From Granulicella aggregans (lineage in GTDB: Bacteria; Acidobacteriota; Terriglobia; Terriglobales; Acidobacteriaceae), in NCBI RefSeq assembly GCF_025685565.1, contig NZ_JAGSYE010000002.1, forward strand, positions 868,001-932,000: a stretch of DNA of 64,000 nt. Direction: 5' to 3'. A model generated the notes under the pieces. It was not told the DNA's origin, searched no databases, and worked only from the letters and a program-made list of their open reading frames with translations. The first letter of the stretch is position 1. Each line of letters begins with the position of its first letter. This document shows, piece after piece, positions 34,312 to 41,619 of this stretch. The translations under genes and the position numbers were made by a program.

Positions 34312-35960
34312 TGCCCCCCTATCCTTCCAATCAAGACAATCAGAAAATAGGCGACTCCTTCGCCGACCCCAACTCGCTCGACGATCAGAAGCTTGGCAAC
34401 GCCTTCGTCGAAACGAACTCCAGCAAGAAGAAGAAACACCACGACGCCCCACAGCCCAACAAGAAGCCGGTCAATGGCCGCATCCTCTTCTTCTTTATCC
34501 TCGCCGTGGTGGTCGTCTTCCTGCTCATCTTCCTGCTCGGCTTCCTGCCTCGCCACTCGCGCAACAAAGAGATCGAAGCTCGCGCGAAAGACCAGAAAGA
34601 CTCGGTGCCCGTCGTCCAGGTGCAAAAGATCAAACGCGCGCAGGACACCGCAGGCCTCACCGTTCCCGGCACCACAACGCCGCTCATCGAGGCCTACGTC
34701 TACGCCCGCTCCAACGGCTATATCTCCCGCCGCCTCGTAGACATTGGCGACCATGTCCGCAAGGGCCAGTTACTCGCCGTCATCGACTCGCCCGACCTCG
34801 ACCAGCAGGTTGACCAGGCGCGTGAGCAGGTCTCGCAGGCGGAGTCGCAAGTAGCCCAGCAGAAGGCCCAGCTCGATCTCGCCACGGTAACCGTGAAGCG
34901 TTACAGAGTCCTCGTCGCCAAGGGTGTCTTCTCGAAACAGGATGGCGACCAGCGCGAGACCGACTACCAGGGACAGATCGCCAACGTCGCCGCCGCCGAG
35001 CGCAACGTTGAAGCCTTCAAGGCCAACCTTCGCCGCACCATTGCACTGCAATCCTACGAACGAGTGACGGCTCCTTTTGACGGTGTCATCACCGCGCGCA
35101 ACGTCGATGTCGGCGCTCTCGTCTCCGCCTCAGGCTCGGCCAACGGCTCCGGCGCGGGCGCACCGCAAGGCCAGCAGACCGGGTCAGCCGCCGGAGCCTC
35201 GAACAGCTCCGGCACCTCTGGCTCCTCATCTACCGCCGCGAGCCCAAGCACCGGCGGCGGCCAGGGCGGAGCGCTCTTCTCCATCGCCCAGGTCCAGCGC
35301 CTCCGCATCCTCGTCTCCGTACCTGAGGGCTACGCTCCCCAGGTCTTCGTCGGCCAACACGCAACCGTCAACTTGCAGGGCGCGCCCGACACCAGCTTCT
35401 ATGGCGACGTCACCCGCACCGCCGCCGCCATCGACCAGAACACCCGCACCCTCCTCACCGAAATCCAGATCGACAACAAGTCGGGCAAGCTCCTCTCAGG
35501 CATGTATGCCGTCGTCACCTTTGACGCCATCAAGGGCACCGGCTCCATCCTCGTCCCCAGTGACGCCATCGCCATCCGCAAGGACAAGTCCGTCATCGCC
35601 ATCCTGACCAGCGACAACAAAGTCCACATGCAGCCCGTGCAGATCGGCCGCGACTACGGTCCATCCACCGAGATCACCTCCGGCCTGAAGGACGGCGACA
35701 CCATCATCACCGAGATCACTGACGACATCACCGAAGGGGCGACCGTCAAGCCGAAAACCGTCGGCGGCCCGGGCGAAAACCCCGATGCCCAAAACAGCGC
35801 CAAGCCCAACATCAACCAGCCAGCCCCTCCCGGCGGCCCCAGCCAGTATGGCAATCAGTCGATCACCGACCAGAATATGCAGGGCGCGAACGCGAAATCC
35901 CAGCAACAGGGCAGCGGCAGTAAGCAGAAAGACAAGTCCTCCAATGGGAGCAAGCCCTAA
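34311..35960 (+). CDS. RND periplasmic adaptor with duplicated N-terminal tail
   Basis: A 549-residue membrane-fusion protein. It differs from usual adaptors by a 55-residue cytoplasmic tail with two copies of a 14-residue unit (9-22 and 24-37, pattern D-x-Q-K-x-G-x-x-F-x-x-x-N-S) and a KKKKHH cluster, before TM 56-80 (ILFFFILAVVVVFLLIFLLGF). The lipoyl/hairpin part follows (AYVYARSNGYISRRLVDIGDHVRKGQLLAVIDSPDLDQQ, a coiled coil to about 220, then VTAPFDGVITARNVDVGALV). A Gly/Ser/Ala-rich insert of about 45 residues interrupts the second lipoyl half, and the last ~70 residues are Pro/Gln/Asn rich. It bridges the permease and the TolC-like channel. Start and stop overlap both neighbours by one base. 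Confidence 0.92.
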   Translation: MPPYPSNQDNQKIGDSFADPNSLDDQKLGNAFVETNSSKKKKHHDAPQPNKKPVNGRILFFFILAVVVVFLLIFLLGFLPRHSRNKEIEARAKDQKDSVPVVQVQKIKRAQDTAGLTVPGTTTPLIEAYVYARSNGYISRRLVDIGDHVRKGQLLAVIDSPDLDQQVDQAREQVSQAESQVAQQKAQLDLATVTVKRYRVLVAKGVFSKQDGDQRETDYQGQIANVAAAERNVEAFKANLRRTIALQSYERVTAPFDGVITARNVDVGALVSASGSANGSGAGAPQGQQTGSAAGASNSSGTSGSSSTAASPSTGGGQGGALFSIAQVQRLRILVSVPEGYAPQVFVGQHATVNLQGAPDTSFYGDVTRTAAAIDQNTRTLLTEIQIDNKSGKLLSGMYAVVTFDAIKGTGSILVPSDAIAIRKDKSVIAILTSDNKVHMQPVQIGRDYGPSTEITSGLKDGDTIITEITDDITEGATVKPKTVGGPGENPDAQNSAKPNINQPAPPGGPSQYGNQSITDQNMQGANAKSQQQGSGSKQKDKSSNGSKP

Positions 35961-38128
35961 TGCGCCTATTGCTCTCATCCCCAGCCCCAAAGATGCGTCA
36001 TCCCGACCGTCCCCTGAGCTTGTCGGAGGGGAAGTGGAGAAACACCTGCATTTCGCTCCTGCCCTTAGCCCTGCTCGCCACCGGCCTCGCACCCGCGCAG
36101 ACGACGATCGCTCCGGCGTCCGGCGCCGTAACCTCGCCGGTCACAAATCAGCAGACGGCCCCCGACGCCCCACGCATAAACCTGCCCCCCATCACTCCAT
36201 TTACCGTCCCTCCAGCAGCGCCCGCTCCGCAACTTACCCGCGACGAAGCGGTAGACGCCTCACCGACGCGTTCCGTCCCTAAGGGTCTGCGCCCGGACCT
36301 CCTCGGATTCCTCGGCCCCTACCGCCGTCCCACTGTCCCACCGCTCTTCCCCGGTGCCGGCACCCGCCTCACCAGCCTCGTAAGAGACGGCAAGCTCTAC
36401 CTCACTCTCCACGACGCCCTCGCCCTGGCCATCGAGAACAATCTCGATGTCGAAGTCGAGCGCTACAACATCGTCCTCGCCGACACCGACCTCGTCCGCG
36501 CCAAGGGCGGCGGCAGCACCCGCGGCATCGACTTTACCATCCAGGAGCCCGAGAACGGCGTCGGTGGGCCGGGCAGTCCCCTGCTCAACACCGCCGCCGT
36601 CAGCACCAATCCTGTAACTCCCACGGTTACAGATCTCACCTCGCTCAACTCGATGGTGCAGGCCCAGCAGAACCTGTCCGAAGCCGGTACCGGCTCGGCC
36701 TACTCTCAGGGCCCCAACATCCCGCTCTACGATCCCAGCCTCTTCGCCGAATCCGGCTATCTCCAGCGCTCGAACACCACCACGCTGACCTCGACGACCG
36801 GCTCGGACGCAGGGACCACCACCACCCAGACCGGGAGCCTGAAATATGTAACCGCCAACGTTGCGTATCTGCAAGGTTTCAGCACTGGCGCTCAAATTGA
36901 AGCCACCGTCAACAACGACTCATCCGTCGTCTACGGCTCCGCTTCACAGTACGATCCCTTCGCCACCATCAGCACCTCCAGCACCCTCACCCAGCCGCTG
37001 CTCCGCGGTCGAGGCCGCGACGTCAACCTTCGCTATCTCCACATCGCAAACAACAATCGCAAGGCCTCCCGCCTCCTCTTCGAGCAACAGGTCCTCGAAA
37101 CCGTCTACGGCACCTCGCGCCTCTACTTCGACCTCGTATCGCTAGGAGAGAATGTGGTCGTCAAGCAGGAGTCCCTACGCGCCTCGCAAAAGCTGGTCGA
37201 AGACGACGAATCCCAGGTTGATCAAGGCACCCTCGCCCCCATTGAACTCACTCGCGCCCGCGCCCTGCTCGGCAGCAGCCAATTCGATCTGATCCAGGCC
37301 CAGGGCCTCTATCGCCAGCAGGAGGTCATCCTCCGCGATGAACTCATCCGCACCGGATCGCCTGTCTTCGCCGCACAGTTTACAGAGATTGTCCCCACGG
37401 ACCGCATCCTCGTCCCCGACCAGCCCGATCCCATGAACGTCCCGGACCTTATCCAGCAGGGTCTCGCCCGTCGTCCCGACCTCGCCCAGGCCGCTCTCCA
37501 GATCAAGAACGGCGAGATCAGCGTCAAAGCGTCACGCAACCAGGCCCTGCCGCAGCTCAACCTTTACGGCAACGTCGAAACCCGCGGCAGCTCCGAACAG
37601 GCCTACGAGCAGCTAGGCAGCACCGGCACTGGCCTGCCTACCATCCCGCAGAACTTCGCTCTCGGCGGGCTCCGCACCTCCACCATCTACCAGGGCGGAA
37701 TCCAACTGACTCTTCCCCTGCGCAATCGCGTCGCACAGTCCGACGCTGCGCGAGACGCCGTTCAACTCCGCCAGGCACAGGCCCGCACTGAAAAGCTCGC
37801 CAACCAGATCCGAGAGTCCATCGAAAACGCCACCATCGCCGTGGACACCGCTTACGCCGCCTATCGTGCCGCCACCACCAGTCGCGACTACCAAGAGCAA
37901 CTCCTGCAGTCCGAGCGCGACAAGCTCTCCGTCGGTGAGTCCACGAACCTTCTCGTCGTCCAAAACGAGACGTATCTCGCCCAGGCACGCTCCACCGAGA
38001 TCGCAGCGCGGAGCAACTGGAAGAAGGCCCAGATCGACCTCGACCACGCCATCGGCAATCTCCTCGACCGCAACAACATCAAGCTCGATGATGCTATCTC
38101 CGGCACCATCGACGACACACGCCGCTGA
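35960..38128 (+). CDS. TolC-family outer-membrane efflux channel
   Basis: A 722-residue channel, longer than typical TolC. The first 30 residues (MRLLLSSPAPKMRHPDRPLS...) come from a sequence that looks like a dispersed repeat. The likely export signal follows: WRNTCISLLPLALLATGLAPAQ. After a Pro-rich stretch, two OEP repeats carry the long coiled coils: the first starts near LTLHDALALAIENNLDVEVERYNI, the second near NVPDLIQQGLARRPDLAQAALQI. An internal Thr/Ser/Gly-rich segment around 210-300 is unusual. The gene begins in a TAATG overlap with the adaptor gene. It completes the RND efflux trio; the operon ends here, 53 bases before the PfkB gene. Confidence 0.92.
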   Translation: MRLLLSSPAPKMRHPDRPLSLSEGKWRNTCISLLPLALLATGLAPAQTTIAPASGAVTSPVTNQQTAPDAPRINLPPITPFTVPPAAPAPQLTRDEAVDASPTRSVPKGLRPDLLGFLGPYRRPTVPPLFPGAGTRLTSLVRDGKLYLTLHDALALAIENNLDVEVERYNIVLADTDLVRAKGGGSTRGIDFTIQEPENGVGGPGSPLLNTAAVSTNPVTPTVTDLTSLNSMVQAQQNLSEAGTGSAYSQGPNIPLYDPSLFAESGYLQRSNTTTLTSTTGSDAGTTTTQTGSLKYVTANVAYLQGFSTGAQIEATVNNDSSVVYGSASQYDPFATISTSSTLTQPLLRGRGRDVNLRYLHIANNNRKASRLLFEQQVLETVYGTSRLYFDLVSLGENVVVKQESLRASQKLVEDDESQVDQGTLAPIELTRARALLGSSQFDLIQAQGLYRQQEVILRDELIRTGSPVFAAQFTEIVPTDRILVPDQPDPMNVPDLIQQGLARRPDLAQAALQIKNGEISVKASRNQALPQLNLYGNVETRGSSEQAYEQLGSTGTGLPTIPQNFALGGLRTSTIYQGGIQLTLPLRNRVAQSDAARDAVQLRQAQARTEKLANQIRESIENATIAVDTAYAAYRAATTSRDYQEQLLQSERDKLSVGESTNLLVVQNETYLAQARSTEIAARSNWKKAQIDLDHAIGNLLDRNNIKLDDAISGTIDDTRR
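35996..36053 (+). repeat. Dispersed-repeat-like sequence inside the TolC gene 5' end
   Basis: This stretch reads CGTCATCCCGACCGT, then CCCCTGAGCTTGTCGGAGGGG (a small hairpin), then AGTGGAGAAACACCTGCATTT. It resembles the GTCAT-CC-GA ... GTGGAG ... CTGCATTT type of intergenic repeat I know from related Terriglobia genomes. Here it is translated in frame as part of the leader of the channel protein. No second full copy occurs in this window, so the assignment rests on recall, not on an alignment. Confidence 0.4.
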
Positions 38129-38181
38129 CGAACCCGTTTCGCCCGCGCTCACAGATTCATTCGGCATTTACAGTATTAGAG

Positions 38182-39129
38182 ATGGCAAAAACTGCAAAGG
38201 TCGATCTCGTCGGCGTCGGGCTCAATGCCACGGACACGGTAATCCCCCTCTCGAAGTACCCCACCCGAGGCTCCAAGGTCGAATACAGCCAGGCCTCAGT
38301 TCTGCCCGGTGGCCAGGTCGCCTCCACGGTCGTCGCCTGCCAGCGCTGGGGCATGAAGACCCGCTATGTTGGCAAGCTCGGCGACGATGTAGCCGCCACG
38401 CTCCACCGCGAGGCCTTCGCCCACGCCGGCGTCGAGACGCGCCTACTCACCGTCAACGGCGGCGCAAGCTCGCAGTCGCTCATCCTCGTCGACGACGGGG
38501 GAGAGCGCACCGTCCTCTGCCGTCGCGATGAGCGCATGAACCTGCGGCCGGAAGAGTTGCATCGCGATTGGATCGTCAACGCCCGCGCCCTCCACGTCGA
38601 TGGCTACGACACCGCCGCCGCGACCCTCGCCGCGCAGTGGGCCCGTGAGGCCGGAGTTCCGGTTATTGCCGATCTCGATGAGATCTACACCGGGATCGAA
38701 GGCCTGCTCGAAAACACCGACTTCATCGTTGCCAGCCGAGACTTTCCCTGCCGTCTTATGCGCGAACCCAACCTCGAGTTCGCCCTCAAGATGATGCAAC
38801 ACCGCTTCGGCTGCCGCATCGCCGCTGCCACGCTTGGCGAAGACGGTGTCCTCGCCTGGGACGGCGAACAGTTCCATCACGCCCCCGCATTCCGTGTCCC
38901 CGTCGTCGACACCACCGGTGCCGGCGACATCTTCCACGCTGGCTTCATCTACGGCATGCTGCAGGGCTGGCCGCTGCAACACCAGCTAGACTTCGCCTGC
39001 GCCGCCGCCGCCCTCAACTGCACCCAGGTCGGCGCGCGCGGGGGCATCATGCCCGTGGACATCATCGAGGAACTGATGGCAACCGGTCCCCGCTACGATA
39101 GTGCGTTCTGCATTCAGCTCGCCGACTAG
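38182..39129 (+). CDS. PfkB-family carbohydrate kinase
   Basis: A 315-residue ribokinase-like cytoplasmic kinase. The N-terminal glycine-rich substrate site (SVLPGGQVASTVVACQRWGMKTRYVGKLGDD, about 39-69) and the C-terminal ATP/anion-hole motif DTTGAGD (243-249, catalytic base D249) are intact. Substrate specificity (fructose, ribose, amino sugar or nucleoside) cannot be fixed from sequence. It lies between the efflux operon and the GH20/GH2 genes; if co-regulated with those, an amino sugar or a derived hexose is a plausible substrate. Its stop is followed after one base by a 22-base palindrome. Confidence 0.9.
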   Translation: MAKTAKVDLVGVGLNATDTVIPLSKYPTRGSKVEYSQASVLPGGQVASTVVACQRWGMKTRYVGKLGDDVAATLHREAFAHAGVETRLLTVNGGASSQSLILVDDGGERTVLCRRDERMNLRPEELHRDWIVNARALHVDGYDTAAATLAAQWAREAGVPVIADLDEIYTGIEGLLENTDFIVASRDFPCRLMREPNLEFALKMMQHRFGCRIAAATLGEDGVLAWDGEQFHHAPAFRVPVVDTTGAGDIFHAGFIYGMLQGWPLQHQLDFACAAAALNCTQVGARGGIMPVDIIEELMATGPRYDSAFCIQLAD

Positions 39130-39130
39130 A

Positions 39131-39152
39131 ATTTGCGCGAATTCGTGCAAAT
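39131..39152. promoter_or_regulatory. 22-base near-perfect palindrome, operator candidate for GH20
   Basis: ATTTGCGCGAATTCGTGCAAAT matches its own reverse complement at 20 of 22 positions. It starts directly after the PfkB stop and lies 92 bases before the GH20 start. The form (two ATTTGC-type arms, 22-base dyad) fits a dimeric repressor site. It could also fold as a 9-bp hairpin with an AATT loop and act as a weak terminator for the kinase gene. Confidence 0.5.
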
Positions 39153-39173
39153 CAAGATCAGAGATTGCGCAAA

Positions 39174-39185
39174 TTGCTGCGATAT
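39174..39185. promoter_or_regulatory. Second operator-like half site upstream of GH20
   Basis: ATTGCGCAAATT holds the perfect core TTGCGCAA and repeats the TTTGCGC arm (reverse strand) of the 22-base palindrome 22 bases upstream. Two related sites about 43 bases apart (left edge to left edge), near four helical turns, would suit cooperative repressor binding. Confidence 0.35.
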
Positions 39186-39243
39186 GATCATCTCAATCTC
39201 GATCCAGCACTGAATGCAGTTCCGTAAGAAGGAGACTCCTCTG

Positions 39244-41283
39244 TTGATCGCCTCTTCCCTGCCTTTACGCCTCTCCGCTGTCGCCGCGCTCTCCGCCTCT
39301 CTCTTCTGCATCTCACTTCACGCCCAGACTCCACTCCAGATCATGCCGCTTCCCGCCCACGCCACCGTCGCGTCCGGCAGCTTTGCCATCAACGGGACGC
39401 TGCGCATCGTCTTCACTGGCTATCAGGAACCCCGCCTCGAACGCGCCCGCCAGCGCTTCCTCGCCAACGTCGCAAGCCGCACCGGCATCCCACAATGGGC
39501 CTCTGCGCCGGCCACCGCCCCTGGCATCACCATCCACACCGGCGGTCCCAGCGCCACCGTCCAGCAGGTGGCCGACGACGAATCCTACAAGCTCCAGGTA
39601 GCACCCGCCGACATCTCCATCGACGCCCCCACGCCCCTCGGCGCGATGCACGCCCTCCAGACTCTTCTTCAGCTGATCGAGCTAACCCCCAGCGGCTTCA
39701 CTATCCCAGCCGTCACCATCGACGACGCCCCCCGCTTCCCCTGGCGCGGTCTCATGGTCGACTCTGGCCGCCACTTCATCTCGCTCGACGTGCTCTATCG
39801 CACCCTCGACGGCATGGAAGCCACCAAGCTCAACGTCTTCCACTGGCACCTCTCGGAAGACCAGGGCTTCCGCCTCGAGAGCAAGACCTTCCCGCTCCTG
39901 CAGGAGAAGGGCTCCGACGGCCTTTTCTACACGCAGCAGCAGGCCAAAGAAGTGATCGCCTACGCCCGCGATCGCGGCATCCGCGTTATCCCCGAGTTCG
40001 ACATGCCGGGCCACGCAACAGCTATGTTCGTCGGCTATCCCGATCTAGCCAGCGGCCCCGGCCCTTACCAGATCGAGCGCCAGTGGGGGATCTTCGATCC
40101 CGCCATGGACCCCACCCGTGAGTCCACCTATAAGTTCCTCGACAAGTTCTTCGCTGAGATGACCGCTCTCTTCCCCGATGCCTACTTCCACATCGGCGGC
40201 GACGAGTGCAACGGCAAGGAGTGGGACCGCAACCCTCGCATCCAGGAGTACATGCGCGCCCACAACCTCAAGAACAACGAGGCCCTGCAGGCCTACTTCA
40301 CCACCCGCGTGCAGGAGCTCGTGACTAAACACGGCAAGATCCCCATCGGATGGGATGAAGTCCTCCAGCCCAACACCCCCAAGCAGGTCATGATCCAGTC
40401 CTGGCGCGGCCAGGAGTCTGTAGCGGCTGCGGCCAAGAATGGCCACAACGTCATCCTCTCGAATGGCTATTACATCGACCTGAGCGAACCCGCGTCGCAG
40501 CACTACGCTGTCGACCCGCTCGGCAAGGCCGCGGATCTCACCCCCCAAGAGAAGAGCCACATCCTCGGCGGTGAAGCCACCATGTGGAGCGAGATGGTCA
40601 CCTCCGAGACCATCGAGGGTCGCATCTGGCCCCGCACCGCGGCCATAGCGGAGCGCCTCTGGTCGCCGCAGGACATCACCGACCAGGCCTCCATGTACAA
40701 GCGCCTCGCGATCGCCGCGCAGACCCTCACTTGGCAGGGCATCCCTTACCTCGCCACAAGTAGCAACATGATTGACCGCATCGCCGGCGGCAACGACTCT
40801 GCCTCGCTGCGCGTCGTGGCCAGCGTCGTCGAGCCACCCAAGGAGTACGCACGCCCGGATCTGAAGCCCTACGACAGTGGGTCGCCCATGAACCTGCTCG
40901 TCGACGCCGTCTCGCCTGAGAGCGACACCGCCCGCAACTTCCGCGATCTCGCTGCCCGCATCGCCAGCGGCACCGCGACCTCGGCCGATCGCGCCCAGGC
41001 CCGCCAATGGCTCACTCTCTGGCGCGACAACGACGCGGCACTCCAACCCACCATCTCTTCCTCGGCGTTGGCCGCGGAGCTCGCGCCTATCTCGCGTAAC
41101 CTGCGCGACAGCTCCGCCATTGGTCTCATTGCGCTCGACGCCATCGAGCAGAAGAAGCCTCTTGCGGCTGCCGATCAATCGCAGCAACTGGCGACGCTCA
41201 AGACCCTGGAAGCACCACAAGCCGTGCTGCTCAACATGACCGTCCCTGGTGTCGAAGCTCTCGTCACCGCAGCCAGCCGCTAA
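39244..41283 (+). CDS. Beta-N-acetylhexosaminidase (GH20), exported
   Basis: About 679 residues. It removes terminal GlcNAc or GalNAc from chitooligosaccharides or glycans. A signal peptide (LSAVAALSASLFCISLHAQ) precedes the GH20b domain and the catalytic barrel (FPWRGLMVDSGRHFI, LNVFHWHLSEDQGFR). The catalytic Asp-Glu pair is in HIGGDECNGKEW, residues 320-321 from this start. It uses substrate-assisted catalysis by family rule. I prefer the TTG at 39244 because a perfect AAGGAG (39229-39234) stands 9 bases before it; an in-frame ATG at 39214 lacks a ribosome site and would lengthen the signal peptide n-region. It pairs with the exo-glucosaminidase gene downstream. Confidence 0.92.
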   Translation: MIASSLPLRLSAVAALSASLFCISLHAQTPLQIMPLPAHATVASGSFAINGTLRIVFTGYQEPRLERARQRFLANVASRTGIPQWASAPATAPGITIHTGGPSATVQQVADDESYKLQVAPADISIDAPTPLGAMHALQTLLQLIELTPSGFTIPAVTIDDAPRFPWRGLMVDSGRHFISLDVLYRTLDGMEATKLNVFHWHLSEDQGFRLESKTFPLLQEKGSDGLFYTQQQAKEVIAYARDRGIRVIPEFDMPGHATAMFVGYPDLASGPGPYQIERQWGIFDPAMDPTRESTYKFLDKFFAEMTALFPDAYFHIGGDECNGKEWDRNPRIQEYMRAHNLKNNEALQAYFTTRVQELVTKHGKIPIGWDEVLQPNTPKQVMIQSWRGQESVAAAAKNGHNVILSNGYYIDLSEPASQHYAVDPLGKAADLTPQEKSHILGGEATMWSEMVTSETIEGRIWPRTAAIAERLWSPQDITDQASMYKRLAIAAQTLTWQGIPYLATSSNMIDRIAGGNDSASLRVVASVVEPPKEYARPDLKPYDSGSPMNLLVDAVSPESDTARNFRDLAARIASGTATSADRAQARQWLTLWRDNDAALQPTISSSALAAELAPISRNLRDSSAIGLIALDAIEQKKPLAAADQSQQLATLKTLEAPQAVLLNMTVPGVEALVTAASR

Positions 41284-41333
41284 TCCTACCCGAAGCGTCA
41301 TCCAAAGTCCGTCATCGCCAGTAAAGCCGGTTG

Positions 41334-41371
41334 CCCCTTCTTCGCGACAGTCTCATCGTCGCTAAGGTGGG
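41334..41371. repeat. Intergenic stem-loop repeat, copy 1
   Basis: CCCCTTCTTCGCGAC and GTCGCTAAGGTGGG form an imperfect stem around the loop AGTCTCATC, followed by GACAGTC. It lies 50 bases after the GH20 stop. The loop and the trailing TGGGACAG match copy 3 at 61827-61859 (loop AGCCTCATC, then TGGGACAG). Confidence 0.55.
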
Positions 41372-41486
41372 ACAGTCGCGCTACGCGCGAACCAGCCTCC
41401 CTCCACCAAAGCTCCAGCCATGGACTTGCAAGCCCGTGGCATACCCACCCACACCCATCCGGAAACCCACGCCGTCGCGATTTCAA

Positions 41487-41516
41487 TTGACATCGCAGCT
41501 TCTTTACTTCTACTAA
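41487..41516 (+). promoter_or_regulatory. Candidate sigma-70-type promoter of the GH2 gene
   Basis: TTGACA at 41487-41492, an 18-base spacer and TACTAA at 41511-41516. It is about 100 bases before the GH2 ATG, in the 336-base gap after the GH20 gene, and the surrounding bases are AT rich relative to the neighbourhood. Confidence 0.45.
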
Positions 41517-41526
41517 TATTCACATA

Positions 41527-41540
41527 TTCAAACGTTGCAA
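41527..41540. promoter_or_regulatory. LacI-type operator candidate downstream of the GH2 promoter
   Basis: TTCAAACGTTGCAA is a partial dyad centred on AACGTT (10 of 14 positions symmetric), the CG-centred form used by many LacI-family regulators. It lies 10 bases past the putative -10 element, where a bound repressor would block transcription. No LacI gene is present in the window. Confidence 0.35.
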
Positions 41541-41619
41541 TAACCGGATACGCGATCTCCATCGTAGCGAAATCCTTCTGCAACGCTCTACCTCTCAATC
41601 TCCATAGGACGGTTCGCAG

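Noticed and set aside
40045..41301. A 418-codon minus-strand open frame
   Set aside because: It is antisense to the GH20 gene with no motif of its own.
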